Shown here piece by piece: positions 40,684 through 48,971 of a DNA stretch of 64,000 bases. Under the pieces are notes generated by a model. That model searched no databases, was not told the DNA's origin, and saw only the letters and a list, made by a program, of their open reading frames with translations. Numbering within the stretch: the stretch's first letter is position 1; each line of letters starts with the position of its first letter. The stretch is from Deltaproteobacteria bacterium. GTDB taxonomy: Bacteria > Myxococcota > Myxococcia > Myxococcales > SZAS-1. The position numbers were made by a program, and so were the translations under genes. Location: positions 124,001 to 188,000 of the forward strand of contig JAFEBB010000003.1 in assembly GCA_018266075.1 (NCBI GenBank), given 5' to 3'.

Positions 40684-41885
40684 AACTCCAGCCGCAACGC
40701 CATCGCGCCGCGGCCCGGACCGACGCTCGGGCTGAGGGTGATCCGAATCGGATCCGGATCTTCGCGCTCGGCCCGCGCGCCCAGGCCCAACTTCTGCTGC
40801 AGCCGGAGGTTGAACTGCCCAGCGAGCTGGTGCGCCTCCACGCCGGTGATGGGCATGGGGTTCATCTGCCAGCCGAAGCCCGCGAGCACCAGGCCCAGCC
40901 CGCTCCCGCCGATGCCCACCAGCGCCGCGCCGGTGCTGGCCGAGGCGCGGCTGTCGTCGACGGAGTGCAGGCAGGCGGTGGTCGCCGGGAAGCCGCAGGT
41001 GTCGAAGGTGGGCGCGGAGTTGGCGATGGCGATGGCGGCGATGAGCGAGCCCACGACGACGAGCGACCCGCCGACGATGAGCGTGTTCCGCGTCGTCTCC
41101 CGGCTGCGGTACGAATCGGCGAGGTCGTGGCGGCCCACGCGATCGAAGAACTCCGGCATGGCCAGCGGCTGGTGCATCGTGCCCAGGTACGGGCCTTCGA
41201 ACCACTGCGGACCCCAGTACGTCCAGCGCGCGTACGCGCCGAAGCCCACGAACTGCTCGGCGTACGCGGCGCGCGCCTGAGCGGGCCCGGGCGGGACCTC
41301 GGGCGTGAGCGGCGCTTGCACGGGACGTCCTGGAACCACGTACGGCGAGACGGGCGGCGTGGTCACCGGCGGCGGTGGGATCTGTCCCGGCGGCGGCACG
41401 GCGACCTGCGGCTGGGGCGTCACCGGCGTCGCGGCTTCCTCGGATCCGGACTCGGAGCTGCCCGCTGCGTCGGGTTTCGCTTCCGCCACGAGCGCGCCGA
41501 GCTGCTTACCGTGCGCGTCGAGGAAGTCGACCTGCGCTTGCGGAGGCGCGTCACCCATGGGCGCGACGCGGAGCAAGGCCACCGCGTCCACGCCCAGCGC
41601 CGCGGCCTTCTGGACGATCTCCGCGTCGAAGAGCTGCGAGGTGTCGCCGAGCGCGGCGTCGTCGAGCGCGGTCGCGCCCGCGGCTCGTAGGGCCTGCACC
41701 AGCGCGGTCGCAGCGGCGTCGAGCTCTTCGTTCGACGGTCCCTCGCGGACGACCATCACCTTGGCCGGCAGGTTGGGCAATGCCTTCTTCACGGCCAGTG
41801 AAGAGAGCCCGGCGGACCAGGTCGTCGGCTCCGCGAAGGCGCTCGGGGCGACCAGGAGCAGCAGCAGAAACAACCCACGCGACAT
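40680..41885 (-). CDS. Exported protein with Pro-rich linker and two membrane segments, unknown
   Basis: This 401-residue protein has a Sec signal peptide (MSRGLFLLLLLVAPSAFA). A first domain (about 25-130) with 'LVQALRAAGATALDD' resembles a TolB-type or curli-type alpha/beta fold without a clear motif. A very Pro-rich linker (about 150-195) follows. Two hydrophobic segments (about 268-285 'LIVGGSLVVVGSLIAAIAI' and 316-335 'AALVGIGGSGLGLVLAGFG') are separated by a loop with two cysteines. The C-terminus ends with hydrophobic-aromatic residues (ALRLEF). Such proteins are common in Myxococcota. Its stop codon overlaps that of the peptidase gene on the CTAG at 40680-40683. No function can be given. 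Confidence 0.72.
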   Translation of the reverse strand: MSRGLFLLLLLVAPSAFAEPTTWSAGLSSLAVKKALPNLPAKVMVVREGPSNEELDAAATALVQALRAAGATALDDAALGDTSQLFDAEIVQKAAALGVDAVALLRVAPMGDAPPQAQVDFLDAHGKQLGALVAEAKPDAAGSSESGSEEAATPVTPQPQVAVPPPGQIPPPPVTTPPVSPYVVPGRPVQAPLTPEVPPGPAQARAAYAEQFVGFGAYARWTYWGPQWFEGPYLGTMHQPLAMPEFFDRVGRHDLADSYRSRETTRNTLIVGGSLVVVGSLIAAIAIANSAPTFDTCGFPATTACLHSVDDSRASASTGAALVGIGGSGLGLVLAGFGWQMNPMPITGVEAHQLAGQFNLRLQQKLGLGARAEREDPDPIRITLSPSVGPGRGAMALRLEF

Positions 41886-41950
41886 CGACGGCTCCGGGCG
41901 CCACGGAAAAACGTGGCGTCGCCGAAGCAGGGGTGCAAGCGGGCCGTCGG

Positions 41951-43141
41951 CTACACGACGTGCAGCGCCTGGAGGAGCTCGCCGAGGATGAGCAGCACCA
42001 CGGTGATCTCCAGCCAGAGCAGCCGGTCGTTGTCGACCTCACTCTTCAGCAGCGTGTACACCTGGGCCACGCTGCTCTCCTTGCGGTACACGCTCTGCGC
42101 CCAGTCGGTCACGCGGAAGCGGCCCACGGCGCTGCGGTACACGCGCGCCAGGTAGAAGTCGCCGATGATCTTCAGCGCGTTCTCCACGCGCTCGGTGAAC
42201 TCGCCCAGGTCCAGGGTGAGCGCCAGCGTGCGACGCCGCAGCCGCGAGTAGCGCGAGGAGAAGATGCTCCACCACGGCCGCTTGGCGAGGTTCACCTCGT
42301 CGAAGATGCCGTCCAGGTTCTGGTCGAGCATGGCGTCGTAGTAGCGAAGCTCCAGCAGCTGGGTGTTGGCGATCTCCAGGATGTCCGGGATGTCGGGCGA
42401 GCCGGAGGGCTCGTAGACGAAGGCGCTGTTCCAGTCGATCACCGCCAGGTCGCGGTCGGAGTAGGCGTGCCGGTGGCGCATCACGTCGCTGCGCTGCTGC
42501 AGGGAGATGCGGGTGGTCTTCTCACCGAGCAAGAGCCGGGCGATGTCGCAGCGCTGCAGCACCTCGGCCGTGGTGGGCGAGCCCTCCAGCGCCTCGATGA
42601 AGGCCACCGTGTACGACTCCTCGCCTTCCCAGAGGTGCGGCTGCCGCATCGCCGGGCCCAGCCGGCGCGAGAGCTCGGTGGCCTCTTTGCGACAGAGCGC
42701 GTCGAGCGGGGCGTTGTCGTAGAGCGCGTCGGCGAGGCCGATGAGGGTCTCGAACGGCGTCGCCGGCGCGAGGGGAAAGGCGAGCACGAAGCTGATCGCG
42801 CCGTAGTCGTACACGCGCGCGCGCAGCTCGGCCGTGAGCTTGCCGCCGGGCATGTCCAGCTCGCGCGAGCCCAACGGCACGTTCACGGGCGGGTTGCGAA
42901 GCTCGAGGTACTGCGAGTTCTCACGCAGGAGCTTGAGCCGGGTGGCGCCGGGCACGAGCAGGCCCTGAACGCGGGTGAGGTCGATCTCCTCGGCGACGTC
43001 GTAGAGCCGATAGGCAAGCAGCAGACCGCGCTCCACCGCGGGTGCGCGACCCGGCGCGGGCTCTGGTACAACCTCGCCATCGCCCATGGGCTCGGGCGCG
43101 TGCGACGAGCGTGGCGAGCGAGGAGCGTCTTCGGTTTCCAT
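41951..43141 (-). CDS. RMD1/YagE-like (DUF155) membrane protein
   Basis: This 396-residue protein has a variable charged N-terminus (1-35). A soluble alpha/beta domain (about 36-340) has 'LLLAYRLYDVAEEIDL' and 'YDYGAISFVLAFPL', and one C-terminal hydrophobic helix is preceded by 'LKSEVDNDRLLWLEITVVL'. That C-terminal helix after a 'R.LWLE' motif is characteristic of the DUF155 (RMD1/RMND1/YagE) family, whose eukaryotic members are mitochondrial and whose bacterial role is unknown. The start at 43141 places its ATG across the same CCATGG as the start of a small plus-strand gene; a second ATG at 43087 would trim 18 residues. Domain assignment is from motif memory. Confidence 0.7.
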   Translation of the reverse strand: METEDAPRSPRSSHAPEPMGDGEVVPEPAPGRAPAVERGLLLAYRLYDVAEEIDLTRVQGLLVPGATRLKLLRENSQYLELRNPPVNVPLGSRELDMPGGKLTAELRARVYDYGAISFVLAFPLAPATPFETLIGLADALYDNAPLDALCRKEATELSRRLGPAMRQPHLWEGEESYTVAFIEALEGSPTTAEVLQRCDIARLLLGEKTTRISLQQRSDVMRHRHAYSDRDLAVIDWNSAFVYEPSGSPDIPDILEIANTQLLELRYYDAMLDQNLDGIFDEVNLAKRPWWSIFSSRYSRLRRRTLALTLDLGEFTERVENALKIIGDFYLARVYRSAVGRFRVTDWAQSVYRKESSVAQVYTLLKSEVDNDRLLWLEITVVLLILGELLQALHVV

Positions 43142-43289
43142 GGCGTGGCTCGAGAGCTTCGGCTGGGGAAAGGTAGCGCTGATCCTGGCGCTCTTCGCTG
43201 CCCTTTTTGTGATTCGCCTGGTGTCGGGCGGTCGACCCGAGCTCGGGCCCGCGCGGCGTCGCCGCCGTCGGCGCATCGACGGGAGTTGA
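43140..43289 (+). CDS. Small membrane protein (49 aa)
   Basis: The predicted product has a short N-terminus (MAWLESFGWGK), one hydrophobic helix (about 12-29), and a basic tail with an eight-residue Arg run (RRRRRRRR-type, residues about 39-46). Positive-inside logic puts the tail in the cytoplasm. The start codon overlaps the DUF155 start codon on the opposite strand (CCATGG). A weak AGGAG lies 14 bases upstream, further than usual, so expression is uncertain. It is followed 34 bp later by a membrane protein gene on the same strand. Confidence 0.42.
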   Translation: MAWLESFGWGKVALILALFAALFVIRLVSGGRPELGPARRRRRRRIDGS

Positions 43290-43323
43290 ACGCCGGACGC
43301 CGCCCCTCTAGGCTCGATTTCCC

Positions 43324-43812
43324 ATGGCCGATCGCGGATTCGATCTCAAAGAGTCGGTGATCGAGGGCTTCTACACGGTCAAGGGGCTGCTCGAGCAGTT
43401 CGTCGACGACTTCCGGTCGCGCGATCGGTACTTCAAGTACAAGGTCGGGGTGATCGCCGCCTGGCTCACCGTCTCCACCATGACGCTGGGTGTGTCCTGC
43501 GGCGGCGGCCCCAAGGACAACAGCCTCCACGCGCACACCCAGGTCACCCAGGTGCTCGACGACAAGAGCCTCCTGGTGCGCAACGACTCGAACGCGCTGT
43601 GGAAGGAAGTGCACCTCACGCTGAACGGGAAGTTCACGGCGTACACGCCGGAGATCCCCGCGGGCGGCAAGTTCGTGATCGCGGTGCGGCAGTTCGTCGG
43701 TCCGGACGGCCAGTTCCCGGCGAAGGACCTCACGCCCACCAAGCTTCGCGTGGTCTGCAGCGAGGGCGCGGACGAGCTGGATCTCACCAAGCCGCAGGAC
43801 GTCGAGAACTAG
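43324..43812 (+). CDS. Membrane-anchored protein of unknown function
   Basis: The 162-residue product has an amphipathic N-terminal region (1-40) with 'IEGFYTVKGLLEQFVDDFRSRDRYFKYKVG' and one hydrophobic helix (about 42-60). It then has 'CGGGPKDN' and a predicted periplasmic beta domain (about 70-150) with 'HAHTQVTQVLDDKSLLVRNDSNALWKEVHLTLNGKF'. The topology is likely N-in, C-out, with the beta domain in the periplasm; the Cys after the helix is not at the N-terminus of a standard lipobox. No recognised domain. It is convergent with the uracil-DNA glycosylase gene (9 bp between stops). Confidence 0.75.
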   Translation: MADRGFDLKESVIEGFYTVKGLLEQFVDDFRSRDRYFKYKVGVIAAWLTVSTMTLGVSCGGGPKDNSLHAHTQVTQVLDDKSLLVRNDSNALWKEVHLTLNGKFTAYTPEIPAGGKFVIAVRQFVGPDGQFPAKDLTPTKLRVVCSEGADELDLTKPQDVEN

Positions 43813-43821
43813 GTTCGCGGG

Positions 43822-44643
43822 CTACTTCTTGGGCCGCTCGAGCCCGAGCTCCTTCATCACCAGCTGCAGATCGTCCCACGCCTTGCGCTTCTCGCTCGGC
43901 GACCGAAGCAGGTAGCTGGGGTGGAACGTGGGCATCAGCTTCATGCCCCGATACGCGCGCCACTGGCCGCGCATCCGGGTGATGGAGGTGGGGTCGCGGA
44001 GCAGCGTCTGCGCGGCGAACTTGCCCAGCGCGACCACCACCTTGGGACGGATCGCGTCGAGCTGCTGGAGCAGGAACGGCTCGCACTGCTCGATCTCGTC
44101 GGGCTCGGGGTTGCGATTCCCCGGCGGCCGGCACTTCACCACGTTGCAGATGTAGACCTGCTGCCGCGAGAGGCCCATGGCCTCGATCATCTTGTCCAGG
44201 AGCTGCCCCGCCGCGCCCACGAACGGCTCGCCCTGAAGGTCCTCGTTCTCGCCTGGGCCCTCGCCCACGAACACCAGCTCCGCGCGCGGGTTGCCCACGC
44301 CGAAGACGAGGTTCTTGCGCTTCTGACAGAGCTTGCAGCGCTTGCAGTCGCCGAGGTCGGCGCGGATCTGCGCGAGGCGCGCCACCGGATCTCCGCTCGG
44401 CGGCGCGACCGGCGCGGGCGGCGCGAGGGGTCTTTGCGCGACGGGCGCGGGCTTGGCGATGGGAGCCGGAGCCGTCGGCGGACGCGCGGGGCGGACCTGG
44501 TTCGACGGAGCCTGCGGCGGACGCTGCAGCGCCACGGCCTGGCGATCGCGGAGGACGCGCTCCTCGCCGGCGTCGCGGAGCCAGGTGGCGTGGGCCCGGG
44601 CGTCGCGGATGAGCTCGGCCAGCTCGTCGGCGGGGTTCGACAT
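43822..44643 (-). CDS. Uracil-DNA glycosylase, family 4 (Fe-S)
   Basis: This enzyme removes uracil from DNA to start base-excision repair. The 273-residue protein has a Pro/Ala-rich N-terminal extension (about 40-85) and then the conserved family 4 domain. Four cysteines for a [4Fe-4S] cluster are visible: C100 and C103 in 'CKRCKLC', C171 in 'VVKCRPPGNRNP', and C187 in 'IEQCEPF'. Motif A is 'GEGPGENEDLQGEPFVG' and the uracil-binding segment 'FHPSYLLR' carries the family-conserved His. The N-terminal extension is about 85 residues longer than the core; similar extensions occur in other delta-group proteins. A divergent promoter region separates it from the kinase gene. Confidence 0.93.
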   Translation of the reverse strand: MSNPADELAELIRDARAHATWLRDAGEERVLRDRQAVALQRPPQAPSNQVRPARPPTAPAPIAKPAPVAQRPLAPPAPVAPPSGDPVARLAQIRADLGDCKRCKLCQKRKNLVFGVGNPRAELVFVGEGPGENEDLQGEPFVGAAGQLLDKMIEAMGLSRQQVYICNVVKCRPPGNRNPEPDEIEQCEPFLLQQLDAIRPKVVVALGKFAAQTLLRDPTSITRMRGQWRAYRGMKLMPTFHPSYLLRSPSEKRKAWDDLQLVMKELGLERPKK

Positions 44644-44795
44644 GGCGCGTTCATACCATGGCCGCCCGCCTGACCGGGCGCGACGAGCCCTGCATCGAAA
44701 AGGGGCTCCTGAGCTAACATCGCTCTGGGCCGGACGACCGTGAATCCTTTGAGCACCAACCGATTGCCGCACTCCCTTCCCGCTCTGGAGGCGTG

Positions 44796-46388
44796 GTGAA
44801 CGAGCTGACCCGCCCACCCGGCTCGAACGCCGCCGACGGCGACGCGGACACCGTGGCCAGCGAGCAGCGGCCGGGCGCGGTCGATCCGCTGATCCAGTCG
44901 GTCGTGAGCGGGAGCTACCGCATCGAAAAGCTGCTCGGCGCGGGCGGCATGGGCAAGGTCTACGCCGCGCAGCACACCCGGCTGCCCAAGCGCGCGGCCG
45001 TCAAGGTCCTGCAGCCGGAGATGTCGCGGGTGCGCGACGCCTACGAGCGCTTCAAGCGCGAGGCCGAGGTGGCCAGCAGCCTGGGCAGCCGGCACATCGT
45101 CCAGGTGCACGACTTCGGCATCCTCGGCGACGGCGCGCCCTTCATGGTCATGGAGTACCTGGACGGCGAGGACCTCGCCGCCCGCCTGAGCCAGCGCGGC
45201 CGCTTCTCGCCCGGCGAGCTCATCCCCATCCTCGACGAGGTCGTGGCCGGGCTGGCCGCGGCGCACGCGCACCAGGTGATCCACCGCGACATCAAGCCGG
45301 CGAACATCTTCCTCTCCCGCGAGTCCGACGGCACCGAGGTGGTGAAGATCCTCGACTTCGGCCTGTCGAAGGTGCGCGGCATCTCCAACTCGCTCACCGG
45401 CGCCAACGCCATCGGCACGCCGGCGTACATGAGCCCGGAGCAGCTCACCGCCAACCCGCGCCTCGACGCGCGCACCGACGTCTACGCGCTGGGCATCACC
45501 CTCTTCCAGCTCCTCACCGGCCGGCTGCCCTTCGAGAACGTGTCGCTGGTGGTGCTCTGCCAGAAGATCCTCCAGGAGGATCCGCCCAAGCCGAGCGCGT
45601 TCCGGCCCACGCTCACGCCGGAGCTCGACACCGTCATCGCGCGCGCGCTCACCAAGTCGCTCGACAACCGCTACGGCAGCGTCACCGAGCTCTGGAGCGA
45701 GGCCCGGCCGGCGCTGGAGCGGTGCCAGCAGCAGATGCCGCCGCCGGAGCAGGAGCAGCAGGCGGAGCAGGTGCAGAGGCAGGCCGAGCAGGCCGCGCAG
45801 CAGAACGACACCGCCATCCGCTTCAACGACACCAAGCCGGATCCGAGCGGATCCGGCGAGCCCGCGCGGCGCAGCAGCGAGAACCTCACCCTGCGCGGGG
45901 GCAAGTCGCCCATTCCGGGGCTCGCGCCCACGGCGATCACGCCGGTGTCTGCGCTCACCCCGCCCGTGCCGGTCGTGCCGCCCACGGCGATGATGCCGGC
46001 GGTCGACGCCCGGCAGGACTCCGTCTCCGAGCTGTTGCCGAAGCGATCGAAGATGGGCTGGGTGATTGGCGCGGCGCTTCTGGCCCTTGTTGCCGGTGGG
46101 ATCTGGTGGATCACCCGACCCACCGACGTCGGCTCGGCTGTGGCCGTCGCGCCACCGGAGCCGCTGCCGGTGGCCACGCCCAGGCCGCTCGCCCCGCCTG
46201 CGGCGCCGGCGCCCGCGCCAACTGCCGTCGCGCCTTCGCCCGCACCCACGCCCGTTGTCGCTGCTGCCCCGCCTGCTGAACCGACTCCTGCGCCCGCGAC
46301 CCCCACTGCCAAGGGCCACCACGGCGGCGCCAAGAGCGGCAAGCCCACCAAATCGAAAGACGGACTCATCGATGCCACGAACTTCTGA
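44796..46388 (+). CDS. Ser/Thr protein kinase (Hanks type), membrane-anchored
   Basis: This 530-residue kinase has its catalytic domain at about 40-310. Landmarks are the Gly loop 'LGAGGMGKVY' (48-56), K70, E89, the HRDIKPAN loop (163-170), DFG (187-189) and 'GTPAYMSPEQL' (207-217), so all catalytic residues are present. A Gln/Glu-rich segment (about 310-345) and a Pro/Thr-rich stretch lead to one transmembrane helix (about 419-438). A periplasmic Pro/Ala tail ends in a Lys/Gly-rich region. GGAGG lies four bases before the GTG at 44796; a GTG three bases earlier is less well spaced. Such kinases are abundant in Myxococcota. Its last 17 bp overlap the PEGA protein gene. Confidence 0.95.
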   Translation: MNELTRPPGSNAADGDADTVASEQRPGAVDPLIQSVVSGSYRIEKLLGAGGMGKVYAAQHTRLPKRAAVKVLQPEMSRVRDAYERFKREAEVASSLGSRHIVQVHDFGILGDGAPFMVMEYLDGEDLAARLSQRGRFSPGELIPILDEVVAGLAAAHAHQVIHRDIKPANIFLSRESDGTEVVKILDFGLSKVRGISNSLTGANAIGTPAYMSPEQLTANPRLDARTDVYALGITLFQLLTGRLPFENVSLVVLCQKILQEDPPKPSAFRPTLTPELDTVIARALTKSLDNRYGSVTELWSEARPALERCQQQMPPPEQEQQAEQVQRQAEQAAQQNDTAIRFNDTKPDPSGSGEPARRSSENLTLRGGKSPIPGLAPTAITPVSALTPPVPVVPPTAMMPAVDARQDSVSELLPKRSKMGWVIGAALLALVAGGIWWITRPTDVGSAVAVAPPEPLPVATPRPLAPPAAPAPAPTAVAPSPAPTPVVAAAPPAEPTPAPATPTAKGHHGGAKSGKPTKSKDGLIDATNF

Positions 46389-47373
46389 TCTGCTCGGATC
46401 CATCGCGCTGGTGCTCGCGCTGGTGCTGGGCGCTGCGCCCGCCGCCGCCGAGAAGGAAGACCCCGCCCGCCAGAAGGCCAAGCAGCTCATCCAGCAGGGC
46501 ACGGCGCTCTACTCCGAGGGCGACTACCAGGACGCGCTGGGCAAGTTCCGCGCTGCCTACGAGGCGCTGCCCAACCCCAAGCTCTTCTTCAACATCGGCC
46601 AGACGGCGATGAAGCTGAACGACGCCGCGGCCGCTGCCAACGCGTTCGGCGCCTTCATCGACCAGACGCTCCCCACCTCCGACCTCGCCCAGCAGCGCGC
46701 CATCGCCCAGCGGGACCTGCAGCAGCTCGGCCAGCAGCTCGCGCGGTTGAAGCTGGTGCTGGAGCCCTCGGACGCGCAGGTGACGGTGGACGGCGAGAAG
46801 GCGGATCCGTCGGGCACGTACATGAGCCCCGGGTCGCACAAGATCCACGCGAGCGCGGACGGCTTCGCGCCCAAGGACGTGGTGGTCGAGCTGCATGCGG
46901 CGGAGAACCGCAGCGAGCCGGTGCGCCTGGTGGCCGCGCCGCCGCAGCAGCCGCTGGTGGTGGTGAACACGCCGCCGCCCGCGCCCCAGCCCACGCGCGA
47001 TGTCCCGCCGGCGGCGACGCCGAGCACGACTCCATCGACTGCAGCGGCCGCTGTGACCGCTCCGGCTCCCGCGCCGAGCCACACCGCGGCCTACGTGGCG
47101 GCTGGCGGGGCGGCGGTGGCCCTGGCGGCGAGCGCGGTCTTCGGGGTGATCGCCTCGGGCGAGAACAGCAAGCTCGCCGACGCCACCTCGGGCAAGACCA
47201 CGGGCGTCGTCCTCCCTGGCGACGTGCCGGACCTGCGCTCCGGCATCAAGCGCGACGCCGCCATCTCCACCGTGGCCCTGGGCGTGGGCGCAGTGGTGAC
47301 GGGCGTGGCCGCGTACCTCTTCTTCTCGAGCTCGCCGGAGCCGGCGCCCGAGCCCCACGACGGCCACATCTAG
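46372..47373 (+). CDS. Periplasmic TPR/PEGA-domain protein with C-terminal membrane helices
   Basis: The 333-residue product has a Sec signal peptide (ending 'GAAPAAAE'). A TPR-like helical pair follows (about 32-120, 'GTALYSEGDYQDALGKFRAAYEALPNPKLFFNIGQTAMKL'), then a PEGA domain (about 125-185: 'LKLVLEPSDAQVTVDGEKADPSGTYMSPGSHKIHASADGF'). A Pro/Ala/Thr linker and two hydrophobic segments (about 240-262 and 297-317) come next, and it ends in a His/Asp-rich tail. It starts inside the kinase gene (17-bp overlap), so the two are translationally coupled. It may be a sensor domain partner or substrate of the kinase (inference). PEGA proteins are often found next to such kinases in this group. Confidence 0.82.
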   Translation: MPRTSDLLGSIALVLALVLGAAPAAAEKEDPARQKAKQLIQQGTALYSEGDYQDALGKFRAAYEALPNPKLFFNIGQTAMKLNDAAAAANAFGAFIDQTLPTSDLAQQRAIAQRDLQQLGQQLARLKLVLEPSDAQVTVDGEKADPSGTYMSPGSHKIHASADGFAPKDVVVELHAAENRSEPVRLVAAPPQQPLVVVNTPPPAPQPTRDVPPAATPSTTPSTAAAAVTAPAPAPSHTAAYVAAGGAAVALAASAVFGVIASGENSKLADATSGKTTGVVLPGDVPDLRSGIKRDAAISTVALGVGAVVTGVAAYLFFSSSPEPAPEPHDGHI

Positions 47374-47383
47374 GAATCCATCC

Positions 47384-48922
47384 ATGACCCCCGCACGAAT
47401 CGCGGCCTTCGGCGCGTTGATCCTGGCCAGCAGCGGCTGCTCCTTCTTCGTGGATCCGAACGCTGCCTGCCACGACGGCAGCTGCCCGCTGGGCCAGGTG
47501 TGTGATCCCTCCGGCGTCTGCGTGGTCGCGCCCGCGAACGGCAGCACCGCGTCGTCGTCGTCCAGCGCGAGCAGCGGCGCGACGAGCACCACCGAGGGCA
47601 GCTCGAGCGCGTCGTCGTCGTCGAGCAGCAGCGGATCCGGATCCGGATCCACCACCGCGAGCTCGTCTTCGAGCAGCTCCAGCAGCAGCACCAGCGTGTC
47701 GTCCTCGAGCAGCTCCGCGACGTCGTCCAGCAGCTCGGGCACGACGACCGACTCGTCGTCGTCCAGCAGCGCGACGTCTTCGAGCAGCTCCGGAACCTCG
47801 AGCGCCAGCTCCACGGGCACCAGCTCCTCGAGCTCCACGACCACGAGCAGCAGCACCAGCAGCACCGGCACGACCGGGACCACGGGCACCTTCGACACGG
47901 TGACGGTCAACAACTCCGGCCGCTATGGCGCGTCGCTGGTGACGGTGCTGGCGTCCGCGGGCAACGCGCCGCGCCAGTTCATGGTGGGCGGCACGCTGGG
48001 CGGGCCGAGCAGCAGCACCTACGACCTCTCGGTGGCGGAGATCAGCGACGGCGGGGCGGTGCGGACCGTCGTCACCAATGGGCTGGTGGTCGGCCGGCGG
48101 CACGCGGTGATCATGGACCTGGGCCCCACCGTCTACGCGCTGGGCGGAGAGGACGGCCAGGGCGGGCTCATCTCCGGGTCCAACGACGAGGAGTCGGACG
48201 GCATCACGCCGGGTGGGGCGCCGGGCGGCTTCAGCAGCTCCTCGAACCACCTGATGGCGAACCGGGCGGGCGCGTCGGTGGCGGTGGTGCCGGTGGGCAC
48301 GAGCAACCCCAACCCGCTGTTTGCCTACGTGGTGGGCGGCTGGGACGCGACCCGCCACCCCATGAAGACCGAGGTCTCCAAGTTCGATCCCAACCTGGGC
48401 GGATCGCCTTCGGCGTTCAGCCAGCCCTCGTGGTCGACGCCGGTGCCGCGCGTGTTTGCGGGCATGGTGGCCGTGAACGGCACGCTCTACGTGGTGGGCG
48501 GCGCGGTCATCGCGCCCGACGGAGGCATCTTCGCCGAGACCCAGACGCTCTCCGCTTCCATCTGGAGCGACGGTGGGCTGGGAACGTTCGCCCCCGTGGC
48601 GGGGATGGACCTGAACGGGCCGCACGTCGACCCGGCGGTGTACGTGGATCCGGGCACCAACGAGCTGGTGGTGATGGGCGGGTTCACCGACGTGCCGGAC
48701 CTGGTGAGCAGCCCCACGCCCACGGCCTCGGTGGAGGTGGCGCCGTACGCCAACGGCTACAGCGGCTTCCGGCCCGCCCACCTGCACCTCACCGAGGCGC
48801 GCGGCGGGCTGGTGGGCACGTTCATGCGCGGCGCGTCGGTGGCGGAGGGCGGCCTGACCCGGGTGAGCGGCAACGACACCACCACCGATGACGTGGAGAC
48901 CGCAAACCAGAGCCAGCTCTGA
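47384..48922 (+). CDS. Lipoprotein with poly-Ser stalk and kelch-like domain
   Basis: The 512-residue protein has a lipoprotein signal peptide with Cys19 (SSGC). A small region with four cysteines (about 30-46, 'CHDGSCPLGQVCDPSGVC') is followed by a very long Ser/Thr/Gly/Ala stretch (about 58-165). A C-terminal beta-rich region (about 175-500) with 'YALGGEDGQG', 'AYVVGGWDA' and 'LYVVGGAV' motifs fits kelch-type propeller repeats. The stalk would hold the propeller away from the outer membrane. It follows the kinase-PEGA genes by 10 bp on the same strand, so it may share their transcript. The exact repeat count is not resolved by eye. Confidence 0.8.
   Translation: MTPARIAAFGALILASSGCSFFVDPNAACHDGSCPLGQVCDPSGVCVVAPANGSTASSSSSASSGATSTTEGSSSASSSSSSSGSGSGSTTASSSSSSSSSSTSVSSSSSSATSSSSSGTTTDSSSSSSATSSSSSGTSSASSTGTSSSSSTTTSSSTSSTGTTGTTGTFDTVTVNNSGRYGASLVTVLASAGNAPRQFMVGGTLGGPSSSTYDLSVAEISDGGAVRTVVTNGLVVGRRHAVIMDLGPTVYALGGEDGQGGLISGSNDEESDGITPGGAPGGFSSSSNHLMANRAGASVAVVPVGTSNPNPLFAYVVGGWDATRHPMKTEVSKFDPNLGGSPSAFSQPSWSTPVPRVFAGMVAVNGTLYVVGGAVIAPDGGIFAETQTLSASIWSDGGLGTFAPVAGMDLNGPHVDPAVYVDPGTNELVVMGGFTDVPDLVSSPTPTASVEVAPYANGYSGFRPAHLHLTEARGGLVGTFMRGASVAEGGLTRVSGNDTTTDDVETANQSQL
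47546..47886 (+). repeat. Serine-codon repeat tract
   Basis: About 340 bp in the lipoprotein gene consist almost only of Ser, Thr, Gly and Ala codons (AGC, TCG, TCC, ACG, ACC). The triplets are mixed, not a pure microsatellite, so selection at protein level is likely. Three GGATCC hexamers occur in tandem near 47636-47652. Confidence 0.8.
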
Positions 48923-48923
48923 C

Positions 48924-48971
48924 CGCTCACCCCGGGAGCTGCATCGCTCGGTTTCGAGCCCGGGGTCAGCG
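48924..48971. terminator. Hairpin between convergent genes (bidirectional)
   Basis: CGCTCACCCCGGG (48924-48936) pairs with CCCGGGGTCAGCG (48959-48971), 12 of 13 bases matching, with a 22-base loop. It sits between the convergent lipoprotein and coaBC genes and overlaps the coaBC stop. No T-run is seen on either side, so efficiency is uncertain. Confidence 0.45.
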
